Source: an uncultured Chitinophagaceae bacterium (GTDB lineage: Bacteria > Bacteroidota > Bacteroidia > Chitinophagales > Chitinophagaceae). Taken from it: a stretch of DNA of 40,888 bases. This document shows positions 1 through 7,876 of this stretch, one piece after another; within the stretch, counting starts at the first letter, position 1; every line of letters begins with the position of its first letter. Below the pieces are notes generated by a model that saw nothing but the letters and a program-made list of their open reading frames with translations, was not told the DNA's origin and did not search any database. A program made the translations under genes and the position numbers. The stretch is from assembly GCA_937919945.1 (NCBI GenBank), contig CALESY010000019.1:1-40888 (forward strand), written 5' to 3'.

Positions 1-839
1 ACGAACGTTTTGCCGGTGCAGAGGACACTTATTGTATTGAAGCGTTGATGCAAGACGGCAAGGCATTGCAAGCAGGCACATCGCACTTTTTAGGACAAAA
101 CTTCGCAAAAGCCTTCGATGTAAAATTTGCAGATAAGAATAATAATATAGAATACGTATGGGCAACATCGTGGGGCGTATCTACACGCCTGATAGGCGCG
201 CTGATAATGGCACACAGCGATGATGAAGGGCTGGTGATGCCTCCTCGTATTGCCCCGTTGCAAGTAGTGATAGTACCTATATATAATAAAGATGCAGAAG
301 CAAGGCAAAAGATAGATGACAAAGCAAATGAGCTGATTAAAGAACTACGTGCGCAAGGTATTCGTGTGAAGTATGACAATGACGATACCACACGCCCGGG
401 ATGGAAGTTTGCAGAATACGAATTGCGTGGTGTACCTGTGCGTATAGCACTCGGTGCACGCGACTTGGAAAATAACGTAGCAGAAGTAGCGAGAAGAGAT
501 GAGAAAACAAAAACATCCGTGTCACTTGACAGGTTAACTGTACATATCAGTAGCCTGCTGGAAGACATACAAAGTAATATGTACAACAAAGCGTTGGCTT
601 TCCGTAATGAGCATATTACCAAAGTAGATAACTGGGATGATTTTGTAAAAACATTGGACGAGAAAACAGGCTTTGTATCTGCCCACTGGGATGGCACTCC
701 TGAAACGGAAGAGAAAATAAAAGAACAAACTAAAGCTACCATCCGCTGCATACCTTTGAACAATGAGCAAGAGGCGGGAGCATGTGTGCTAACTGGCAAG
801 CCATCTGCACAACGAGTGTTGTTTGCAAGGGCTTACTAA
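1..839 (+). CDS. proS: Prolyl-tRNA synthetase, C-terminal part (5' end outside window)
   Basis: Cytoplasmic class IIa aminoacyl-tRNA synthetase that charges tRNA-Pro with proline using ATP. The frame is open from base 3 and gives the last 278 residues. Visible are the end of the catalytic core with class II motif 3 (GVSTRLIGALIMAHSDDEG) followed by the MPPRIAP junction, and then the anticodon-binding domain (QVVIVPIYNK onwards). The C-terminus ends in a tyrosine (ARAY), which is usual in the archaeal/eukaryotic-type ProRS found in Bacteroidota. Such enzymes are about 490 residues, so roughly 210 residues are missing to the left. A hairpin follows the stop codon. The identification is secure; the archaeal-type assignment is from family knowledge. 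Confidence 0.95.
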   Translation, partial: ERFAGAEDTYCIEALMQDGKALQAGTSHFLGQNFAKAFDVKFADKNNNIEYVWATSWGVSTRLIGALIMAHSDDEGLVMPPRIAPLQVVIVPIYNKDAEARQKIDDKANELIKELRAQGIRVKYDNDDTTRPGWKFAEYELRGVPVRIALGARDLENNVAEVARRDEKTKTSVSLDRLTVHISSLLEDIQSNMYNKALAFRNEHITKVDNWDDFVKTLDEKTGFVSAHWDGTPETEEKIKEQTKATIRCIPLNNEQEAGACVLTGKPSAQRVLFARAY

Positions 840-862
840 GACTTAACAAAATTTACTTTTTT

Positions 863-897
863 AATAAAAGCGTACTATCGTATGCTTTTATTGTTTA
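863..897 (+). terminator. Probable terminator of proS
   Basis: A 13-bp stem (863-875 with 880-892, one G-U pair) closes a TATC loop and is followed by GTTT. It begins 24 nt after the proS stop codon and precedes the next gene start at 931. Confidence 0.6.
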
Positions 898-930
898 AGC
901 AATAATGATATTTTGCAGGAAAATGTAACT

Positions 931-1383
931 ATGGAAAATTATACCAACTCAACCAACCAATTAGTAGTTGATGAAACCGGCAAAGCCATCTATATGGAAA
1001 TGACCAGATGGACAAAGTTTCTGGCAATTATCGGATTTGTAATGCTCGGCCTGATGATACTGGCAGGATTTTTTATGGGCTCAATAATGGCTGCCGCTAT
1101 GGGAGGCACAGGCCTGGCAGTGTTTGGTGGCATTGGCTTTACAGTATTTTATATGCTCATTGCTGCCATTTATTTTTATCCTATTTATGCATTGTACAAA
1201 TACTCTGTACTGATAAAGCCAGCAATTGCTGGTAATAACGCCGAACTATTTAATAGAGCAATCGGTTATAAGAAAAACATGTTTGTGTATTGGGGTGTAT
1301 TGATGATAATTTTAATTGCACTATATGCACTGATATTTGTATTTGCTTTTATGGGTGGTGTAATCGGTGCTATGAACAGCTAG
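931..1383 (+). CDS. DUF5362-like small integral membrane protein
   Basis: A 150-residue protein with about three hydrophobic segments: near residues 30-55, 65-90 and 120-145. The second contains a glycine-rich stretch (AAAMGGTGLAVFGGIGF). The N-terminus is polar with no signal peptide, so it is an inner-membrane protein. It resembles the DUF5362 family common in Bacteroidota, whose function is unknown. The frame could begin at a TTG at 913, but the ATG at 931 has an AGGA about 11 nt upstream and gives the more usual N-terminus. It is monocistronic between two hairpins. Confidence 0.75.
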   Translation: MENYTNSTNQLVVDETGKAIYMEMTRWTKFLAIIGFVMLGLMILAGFFMGSIMAAAMGGTGLAVFGGIGFTVFYMLIAAIYFYPIYALYKYSVLIKPAIAGNNAELFNRAIGYKKNMFVYWGVLMIILIALYALIFVFAFMGGVIGAMNS

Positions 1384-1405
1384 CACAGCGCATAAATACT
1401 ACACA

Positions 1406-1439
1406 CAATTAAGGCATACCATAGGGTATGCCTTAATTG
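1406..1439. terminator. Bidirectional terminator hairpin
   Basis: A perfect 15-bp inverted repeat (1406-1420 and 1425-1439) closes an ATAG tetraloop. It lies between the convergent stop codons at 1383 (+) and 1458 (-). The AT-rich outer arms supply a U-rich tail in both directions. Confidence 0.8.
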
Positions 1440-1457
1440 CTTTAAGAAGATATCGGA

Positions 1458-2426
1458 TTAGTATTTAATAGCAATCACATTAAATGCAACACCGTTGGTA
1501 ATGGCTGTGGCATTTTCTGTGAATATTACCCACCTACCAATACCTGAGTCATAGTACACGCCGATAGGGATGTTTAAATATATAGAGCCTGAGGCGCTGA
1601 GATTGTGCGTAACGACAAGTATCACATTCGGATCATTGTTGATGAGAGGGTTATCTATAGTTGTACCGTTTGTGGCATAAGAGTTAGTAGAGGTTTTGGT
1701 ATGAATAAATGCAAACTTATTGGTACCTGCTGCACGTACGCTACCATCTATGCTTATTGCCGGAGTGGTTGTTGAACTACTTGCCACATTCAGCTTAGCA
1801 GCTGTAGTAGAGGTAACTGGACCAACGCTGACCGTTTGACTACCCAATGCCACCTGCATTACAGTAGTGCCCGATGCCAGAAAATTAAAATTATCCGCAG
1901 GGTCGCTATACTGAAGCCCCCATGTAGGATATGCAGGAGAATGTTGCACTATCATCTTATCTGCATTGGCAGTACCCGAACCATACGTCATGATAGTTGA
2001 TGCCTGCTTTGACTGCAATGCGTAAGGCACATTCAGCAATTGTGTAGTACCAAAATCGGTGTAGCTTGAACCGCCTGCGGGGTCTATTTCTACTTTCAGA
2101 AATTTGTTACTGTCCAGCCAGTTGATGGTAGACAAGTTGCCTGTTGTCGCTGTAGCAGTGCCATCACCAATCTGTATATTCAGCAGACCTTGCGCGGTAG
2201 TTGTAGTCGTTCTTGTTTCTGAATACAACACTGTTGTGCTGGTAGCCGTTCCATTGATAATACTCAGCCTCATACCCACATTGGTATTTGCCAATAGCGC
2301 ACCCGAAGCATTGCGCATCACTGCCTGATAATTGAACCCTTGAGGGCCTTGTGCAAATGCAGCTACTGCAAAGAATATATACACGGCTGCAAGTAATGTT
2401 GATTTGAATATTTTTTTTATAACAAT
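1458..2426 (-). CDS. Secreted surface protein with PQGFNYQAV N-terminal domain
   Basis: A secreted protein of a Bacteroidota-restricted type. After the signal peptide (ending AAFAQ) comes the PQGFNYQAVMRN motif and an IQIG / VPYALQSKQA segment seen in many repetitive cell-surface or fibre-like proteins of this phylum. The middle is Thr/Ser-rich, and the last ~100 residues form a compact beta-rich domain ending IAIKY. It is not a T9SS sorting domain. The first canonical start is GTG at 2384, but this cuts off the basic n-region of the signal peptide. The frame stays open upstream, and an ATT at 2426 would restore IVIKKIFKSTLLAAV before the hydrophobic core, so that start is used here. It follows the T9SS gene at 2457 by about 30 nt and probably shares its transcript. 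The exact function is unknown. Confidence 0.65.
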   Translation of the reverse strand: MVIKKIFKSTLLAAVYIFFAVAAFAQGPQGFNYQAVMRNASGALLANTNVGMRLSIINGTATSTTVLYSETRTTTTTAQGLLNIQIGDGTATATTGNLSTINWLDSNKFLKVEIDPAGGSSYTDFGTTQLLNVPYALQSKQASTIMTYGSGTANADKMIVQHSPAYPTWGLQYSDPADNFNFLASGTTVMQVALGSQTVSVGPVTSTTAAKLNVASSSTTTPAISIDGSVRAAGTNKFAFIHTKTSTNSYATNGTTIDNPLINNDPNVILVVTHNLSASGSIYLNIPIGVYYDSGIGRWVIFTENATAITNGVAFNVIAIKY

Positions 2427-2456
2427 ATTTTTTTAAAAAGATGATTTAGATGATTT

Positions 2457-2957
2457 TTAATATTTAGTGAATGGGATTGTTTTAACATCGCTGCCTGTGG
2501 CGTTTACTATTTTCACGTAGTAATTGCCCGCACTGTACGCTGTTATGTATAAGTTGTGTTTGTAGTTGCCCGCACCCTGCAATGTGACAGGTTGTTGCAT
2601 CAGCTTACCTGCTGCATCGTACACATACATGTTGACATTGATGTTTTCTGTTGCGTTGAGCGATAGTGTAATAACATCGCGCGACGGGTTGGGGTATAAC
2701 TCATAATCTACCCGTATCTGCTGCCCTTTCACAGAGCCTGTCACCGGGTTAGCATCGGGCTGCTGAAAGCCCTGTGTGAGCAGAAAACTGCCTGATGTAC
2801 CCGTGTTAATAACAAGTTCGCCTACTGTGCTGCTGACAGAACCCGCACTGTTGGACGAATGCCCGCCTGAAGAAGCCAATACCTGCCGCGACAATGATTG
2901 TGCATACAAAGATGCACCCATCATCATAAGGCAGAGGCTGAATAGTAGTTTTTTCAT
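2457..2957 (-). CDS. Small secreted protein with T9SS type A sorting domain
   Basis: A 166-residue protein. Residues 1-20 form a signal peptide (MKKLLFSLCLMMMGASLYAQ). A short Ser/Gly-rich stretch follows with VSSTVGELVI and a TQGFQQP motif, common in Chitinophagaceae surface proteins. The last ~80 residues are a T9SS type A sorting domain (YPNPSRD, then YVYDAAGKLM, then SAGNYYVKIV). The passenger is only about 60 residues, so the mature product is mostly a sorting and attachment domain. The frame extends upstream to 3038, but the ATG at 2957 begins a textbook signal peptide. It is the first gene of a minus-strand pair with the gene ending at 1458; a joint surface structure is inference. Confidence 0.8.
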   Translation of the reverse strand: MKKLLFSLCLMMMGASLYAQSLSRQVLASSGGHSSNSAGSVSSTVGELVINTGTSGSFLLTQGFQQPDANPVTGSVKGQQIRVDYELYPNPSRDVITLSLNATENINVNMYVYDAAGKLMQQPVTLQGAGNYKHNLYITAYSAGNYYVKIVNATGSDVKTIPFTKY

Positions 2958-3188
2958 ACACGTTCGTTTTTTTAAGATTGTAGAATATTTGTCGTTATCG
3001 CGATTAACGATGTAAAAGTAGATACCTCGTGTTTGCACGCTGTTTAAAAAAAGCGTAACTTTTGGGAGTATTTCGAGAGAACCAAGCCATACAAACAGAC
3101 ATTAAAGCCTTGACTATAAAGGCTTTGGACTAAGAAAGAGAAGAGGGCTGTTTTGGGCACATACCCTGCAAAAAGAGGATAATAAAAA

Positions 3189-4748
3189 GTGGCTACACCA
3201 TCGAATAATATATGGATATTGGTGCATAGCATGACCGCACAGGAGAAACTATTCTTCAGGCGAGACTATGCAAAAGGCTATGCAGAAGCAGGTAATGAAC
3301 CGCTGTATGTAAAGATGTTTGACATCATCAACAAACAGACAAGCTACGATGAAGCGAAACTGCTGAAACAACTATCGCCTGCGTTGAATGTTAAAAACAT
3401 ATCATACACTAAAAACTACCTTTATGAGCAACTATGTGATGCATTACTATACCTGTATAACAATGAAGATATAAACGCACGTATTTTTCAGCAATTATCG
3501 TTAGTGCGTATATTCAGAGATAAAGGATTATATAAAGCTGCGCTTAAAATATGGGAACATGCCATTAAAGAAGCGAACAAATACGAGCTGCACCCGCTGA
3601 TACAATTACTGAAAGAAGAATACAGGCGGATGCAACTATATAGCAACCCCAAAGCATCGCAAAAAGAACTGATGGCCGACTACGAGGCCGATAGTATAAC
3701 GGTAGAAGAATACACACAACTGCTGCAACTGCAGGACATACACTTCCACACATTGTTGCTGAGGAGGAAAACACACTTTCGCCAAACGAAGGAAGATAAA
3801 AATGCTATAGCCTCCATATTGCAACACCCTTTGCTGCAGAAGGAAGGAGAGAACGCTAACTCTTTCTGGTATAAACACTACTACCGCATGAGCATGGCAA
3901 CATTGCAGTATCTTCAAAACAAACCCGATGCGTATCGATATGCCTATGCCAATGTACACGCCTGGCAAAGTAATGAACACTTTGTAGCATACGATTGTGA
4001 AAACTATATGGAAGTGCTGTATATTTTTTACTACACTGCCATCCTTGCCAAAGATTATCAACACATCATAGACGTGATGCAGCACAGTGCCAACAAACTG
4101 ATACGCGGCGCGGCACATAAGGCCTATTTTGAAACCATCCGACATCTGGCACTGAACAGGGTATACAATAAACTGGCTGACTATGAGAAGGTGGCGGTAC
4201 TTACAAAGGTGATGAAAGACCATATAGCAGGCTGGGAACAATACATCAATACAGACCTGCAGCGAACACTACGTCTATCTCTGGGCATCAGTTGTTTTGT
4301 GCTACAGGATTATGAAAATGCATTTTACTACGTAAAGAATGCCACACTCTTATTTAATGACGATACCCGCCTTGAACATTATTCATTTGCCCACCTGTTT
4401 TTGTTGCTGATATGCTTTGAGCAGAAAGACGATTATATGTTCGATTTGCAATACAAAAACACCTATTCGTACTTTTATCGTCATGAAAAACCATTACCTT
4501 TTGAAAAAGCTATTTTGCAAACATTGCATAAAACATATCATACTAAGAGCTTCAGAGATTTGCAGGCAAACTTTAAAGAACTGCAAGACAGCCTTGCTAT
4601 TACGGCTACTGACCCAGTACAGCAGATTGTGTTCAGTATGTTTAACGTACCCGTGTGGATAGACAGCAAACTGTACCGTATTGCCTATAAAGACTGGGTG
4701 AAAAAGAAAGTGGAAACAGAGCTGACGCAAGAGAAGTCAACAGGGTAG
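3189..4748 (+). CDS. Hypothetical cytoplasmic helical-repeat protein
   Basis: A 519-residue protein without signal peptide or membrane segments. It starts at GTG 3189 with NNIWILVHSMTAQEKLFFRR, an N-terminal pattern seen in uncharacterised Bacteroidota proteins (a short helix, then an EKxFFRR/EKRYFK motif). The rest is almost entirely helical, rich in Leu, Tyr and charged residues, and looks like degenerate TPR-type helical pairs (for example near YKAALKIWEHAIKEANKY). An ATG at 3231 is an alternative start but removes the conserved N-terminus. The next gene follows after 25 nt, so the two are probably co-transcribed. I do not recognise a specific function; a scaffold role is inference. Confidence 0.65.
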   Translation: MATPSNNIWILVHSMTAQEKLFFRRDYAKGYAEAGNEPLYVKMFDIINKQTSYDEAKLLKQLSPALNVKNISYTKNYLYEQLCDALLYLYNNEDINARIFQQLSLVRIFRDKGLYKAALKIWEHAIKEANKYELHPLIQLLKEEYRRMQLYSNPKASQKELMADYEADSITVEEYTQLLQLQDIHFHTLLLRRKTHFRQTKEDKNAIASILQHPLLQKEGENANSFWYKHYYRMSMATLQYLQNKPDAYRYAYANVHAWQSNEHFVAYDCENYMEVLYIFYYTAILAKDYQHIIDVMQHSANKLIRGAAHKAYFETIRHLALNRVYNKLADYEKVAVLTKVMKDHIAGWEQYINTDLQRTLRLSLGISCFVLQDYENAFYYVKNATLLFNDDTRLEHYSFAHLFLLLICFEQKDDYMFDLQYKNTYSYFYRHEKPLPFEKAILQTLHKTYHTKSFRDLQANFKELQDSLAITATDPVQQIVFSMFNVPVWIDSKLYRIAYKDWVKKKVETELTQEKSTG

Positions 4749-4773
4749 TAATTTCTAACTAATAAATAACTGA

Positions 4774-6588
4774 ATGCAGACATTATCAAACAAGTTAACA
4801 ACCATCTTTTTATTTTCTTTTTCGTTTACAGTAAAAGCACAATCTATAGTACGTGGTCCTTATCTACAATCTGGCAATAAAACAGAAGTGACAATACGAT
4901 GGCGGACAGATATTCCTACTGATTCGAAAGTTCAGATAGGTACTATTCCCGGCAATTACACTGTAAACATTACAGACAACAGCGTTGCAACAGAACACAT
5001 TATTAAAGTAACTAGCCTGAATGCAAATACAAAATACTATTACACTATTGGCACAACTACATCTACCTTACAAGGCAATACAGACAATTTCTTTGTAACA
5101 TCGCCTACAAGCAGCAGTAAAAGAAAAATAACTGCTGCCGTGTTTGGCGACTGTGGCCGCAATGACAACAACTATCAGAGTAATACACTTACCAGATATC
5201 AATCATACTTGCAAAACAATGGAATGCAGGCCGCCGACCTGATGTTGCTATTAGGCGACAATGCATATCCAAATGGTACAGATGCAGAATATACTACCGG
5301 CTTTTTCGCACCTTATCAAAACAGCATTCTTAAGAATCATATTTTATTTCCTGCACCAGGCAATCATGAGTATGCCAATAATGGATCAAGACAAGATGAC
5401 CATAACATAGACTACTACAAGATTTTTACTGTACCAGATGGAGGACAAAGTGGTGGTGTACCATCTAATAACCCTGCCTATTATGCTTTTGATTGGGGTA
5501 ATATTCATTTTTTATCGCTAGACTCCTACGGAGAAGAGGATGCAGGGACAACAAGACTATACGACACCACAGGCGCACAAGTACAGTGGATAAAAACCGA
5601 CCTGGCGGCCAATACAAAAAAATGGACGATTGCCTATTGGCACCATCCGCCATACACAATGGGTAGTCATAACAGTGATACAGAGAATGATTTAGTAGCT
5701 TTTCGAGAAAAATTCATACAAATATTAGAGAGAAATGGCGTTGACCTGATACTATGCGGGCATAGTCACAACTACGAACGGTCCTACCTGCTAAAAGGAT
5801 ACTACGTCGATGAAAACAGTTTTAATAAAACTACCCATACTTCAGATTCGTCAAGTGGCAAATATGATGGCTCAGTAAATTCATGTCCTTACACTTATAA
5901 CTCGGGCAAATACAACCATGGTACAGTTTATGTGGTAGCAGGCAGTGCAGGCGCCAGTGGTGGCGTGCAAGCCGGCTACCCGCACAATGCACTACCTTTT
6001 GCCTACAATGATGGCGGCATGTTGATACTTGAAATTGAAGACAACCGATTGGACGCAAAATTCATAAGGCAAGACGGGATTATTGCCGACAAATTCACTA
6101 TCCTGAAAGATGTGAATAAGAAAGATACTTTTTACATCTCTCAAGGCAACAGTATTAACCTGCAGGCAAGCTGGCTTGGCGGATATACATGGAGCAATGC
6201 AGCAACAAATCGCGGTATTGTGGTAAGCCCTACTAACAATACTACTTTTGTTGTAAAAGACAGCACCAACAATACGTGCCTGAAAGATGAAATTACAGTA
6301 CGAGTGTTTCCTGCAGCTATTGCAGCCAATAATAAAAACAGCTTACAAATATATCCGGTACCTGGTAATGATGTACTGAACATTGCCATATATGGCTATA
6401 TAAATACAGATGTAACAATAAATATCTTATCGCTAAACGGGCAAACCTTACAATGTGATAAATTGAAAACAGATAATGCAGGTAATGTACGTGTCAACAT
6501 ATCGCAACTGCCAGCAAATCAGCAGTTATTGCTGAAAGCAAAAATGAGAGATACAGAAAAAACTGTTGTATTCTCCGTATCACACTAA
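4774..6588 (+). CDS. Purple acid phosphatase-like metallophosphoesterase, T9SS cargo
   Basis: A secreted 604-residue metallophosphoesterase. Residues 1-23 are a signal peptide ending VKAQ. A fibronectin-like purple-acid-phosphatase N-terminal domain covers about 24-112. The catalytic domain carries the metal ligands in order: GDCG (125-128), GDNAY (161-165), GNHEY (196-200), WHHPP (289-293) and GHSHNYER (329-336). The GNHE in place of GNHD is seen in PAP-like enzymes. A beta domain follows, then a T9SS type A sorting domain (IYPVPGNDVLNIAI, then ILSLNGQTL). Such enzymes hydrolyse phosphomonoesters or diesters; the substrate cannot be read from the sequence. Export through T9SS to the cell surface or medium follows from the sorting domain. 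It probably belongs to one operon with the gene at 3189. Confidence 0.88.
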   Translation: MQTLSNKLTTIFLFSFSFTVKAQSIVRGPYLQSGNKTEVTIRWRTDIPTDSKVQIGTIPGNYTVNITDNSVATEHIIKVTSLNANTKYYYTIGTTTSTLQGNTDNFFVTSPTSSSKRKITAAVFGDCGRNDNNYQSNTLTRYQSYLQNNGMQAADLMLLLGDNAYPNGTDAEYTTGFFAPYQNSILKNHILFPAPGNHEYANNGSRQDDHNIDYYKIFTVPDGGQSGGVPSNNPAYYAFDWGNIHFLSLDSYGEEDAGTTRLYDTTGAQVQWIKTDLAANTKKWTIAYWHHPPYTMGSHNSDTENDLVAFREKFIQILERNGVDLILCGHSHNYERSYLLKGYYVDENSFNKTTHTSDSSSGKYDGSVNSCPYTYNSGKYNHGTVYVVAGSAGASGGVQAGYPHNALPFAYNDGGMLILEIEDNRLDAKFIRQDGIIADKFTILKDVNKKDTFYISQGNSINLQASWLGGYTWSNAATNRGIVVSPTNNTTFVVKDSTNNTCLKDEITVRVFPAAIAANNKNSLQIYPVPGNDVLNIAIYGYINTDVTINILSLNGQTLQCDKLKTDNAGNVRVNISQLPANQQLLLKAKMRDTEKTVVFSVSH

Positions 6589-6603
6589 ATATTGAGCACA
6601 GGA

Positions 6604-6735
6604 TTAATGAAGTGCCTGATAGAGCCATTGCCCGAACAGGTAACCACTATATGCTATCACAACTAATGCCAACACTGCCAAAATAGGATGTTTGAGTACC
6701 ATTTGTTTTAATAATGTATTCTTATTAACAGTCAT
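6604..6735 (-). CDS. 43-residue single-pass membrane mini-protein
   Basis: An ORF with ATG at 6735 and TAA at 6604, starting MTVNKNTLLKQMVLKHPILA. It has a basic, polar N-terminus of about 16 residues, one hydrophobic segment (PILAVLALVVIAYSGYLFG, residues 17-35) and a short tail (QWLYQALH). The pattern fits an N-in single-pass membrane peptide rather than a chance ORF: charge and hydrophobicity are arranged as expected, and it fills the gap between a plus-strand stop (6588) and the next plus-strand gene (6836). No family recognised. It would be transcribed divergently from mnmH. Expression is not proven. Confidence 0.5.
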   Translation of the reverse strand: MTVNKNTLLKQMVLKHPILAVLALVVIAYSGYLFGQWLYQALH

Positions 6736-6822
6736 AGAAAATCTTTTTGTACATATAAAATTATAAAGCACATTTTTATTGCTGAGGGTGATTTGAGGGT
6801 GATATTACACAATCAAGTTTTA

Positions 6823-6830
6823 TACCTTTG
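6823..6830 (+). promoter_or_regulatory. Candidate -7 element of mnmH
   Basis: TACCTTTG matches the Bacteroidota -7 consensus TAnnTTTG exactly. It ends 5 nt before the mnmH ATG at 6836, so transcription would start at or almost at the start codon. No good TTG -33 element is visible at the usual 17-23 nt spacing. Confidence 0.45.
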
Positions 6831-6835
6831 AAGCA

Positions 6836-7876
6836 ATGGCGATACAGAAACTGTCAATAGATGATTTTCTGCAACTGGCACAGCAGCATATAGTGATAGA
6901 TGTGCGTAGCCCGACTGAATATAGCCATGCTCACATACCGGGTGCATACAGCCTGCCATTGTTTACCGATGAAGAAAGAAAAGTAGTAGGCACCGCCTAC
7001 AAACAGCGAAGCAGAGAAGATGCCATTAAAATAGGGCTTGACTATTATGGCCCTAAAATGCGAACAATGGTGGAACAGGCAGAATCTTGGCTACAAGATA
7101 AGAAAGACAAAACAATACTTGTACACTGCTGGCGTGGTGGCATGCGCAGCGCGGGTGTGGCTTGGTTGCTGGATTTGTATGGGTTTCGGGTATTTACTTT
7201 AGCAGGTGGCTATAAAGCATTTCGCAATAAAGTATTGGAACAGTTTGCAGTGCCTTATACATTCAATATCATTGGTGGCTATACCGGCTCTGGCAAAACG
7301 GAAGTATTGCATAAAACAGGCAAACACATTATAGACCTTGAAGCCATTGCAGGGCATCGTGGTTCTGCATTCGGAGCGATAGAAGGGGTAGAACAGCCCT
7401 CGCAAGAGATGTTTGAAAACAAATTGGCCTTAGCATTGATGCAATACGAGGACAAAAGCATCTGGCTGGAAGATGAAAGCCAACGTGTTGGCCATGTAAA
7501 CATCCCACACGCAGTTTGGAAGCAGATGCGGCAGGCACAGGTATATTTTCTGGAAATACCTTTTGCAGAAAGGCTTCAATACATAGTAAAAGGTTATGGA
7601 AATAAGAATAAAGAAATGCTAATTAATGCCATCATGCGGATACAAAAAAGATTAGGGCCGCTTGAAACGAAAACAGCCATCAACCATCTTTTAGAAGATA
7701 ATTACACAGAGAGCTTTGCCATATTGCTGAAATACTATGATAAACAATACAACAAAGCCTTGCAAGAACGCCACCCCGAACAAATACACAAAATAACCTG
7801 CGGCAATACCAATGCTGCCAACAACGCTATACTGATAGCGAATATGATACGACAACATGAGCCATACAACGACTGA
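6836..7876 (+). CDS. mnmH: tRNA 2-selenouridine synthase
   Basis: MnmH (SelU/YbbB) replaces the sulfur of 2-thiouridine at the wobble position of tRNAs for Lys, Glu and Gln with selenium, using selenophosphate and going through a geranylated intermediate. The protein has 346 residues, close to the family norm of ~350-370. An N-terminal rhodanese domain (about 5-135) carries the active-site cysteine Cys98 in HCWRGGMRS. The C-terminal P-loop domain has the Walker A motif GGYTGSGKT (147-155) and the DLEAIAGHRGSAFG segment typical of the family. Its last 20 nt overlap the start of selD, its selenophosphate supplier, so the two are translationally coupled. Confidence 0.95.
   Translation: MAIQKLSIDDFLQLAQQHIVIDVRSPTEYSHAHIPGAYSLPLFTDEERKVVGTAYKQRSREDAIKIGLDYYGPKMRTMVEQAESWLQDKKDKTILVHCWRGGMRSAGVAWLLDLYGFRVFTLAGGYKAFRNKVLEQFAVPYTFNIIGGYTGSGKTEVLHKTGKHIIDLEAIAGHRGSAFGAIEGVEQPSQEMFENKLALALMQYEDKSIWLEDESQRVGHVNIPHAVWKQMRQAQVYFLEIPFAERLQYIVKGYGNKNKEMLINAIMRIQKRLGPLETKTAINHLLEDNYTESFAILLKYYDKQYNKALQERHPEQIHKITCGNTNAANNAILIANMIRQHEPYND

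Noticed and set aside
29..799. 256-codon minus-strand ORF antisense to proS
   Set aside because: Lies wholly opposite a certain gene and has no domain pattern; shadow ORF.
3104..3126. 8-bp inverted repeat in the region between 2957 and 3189
   Set aside because: Short, with a 7-nt loop and no T-tract; lies between divergent gene starts where a terminator is not expected.
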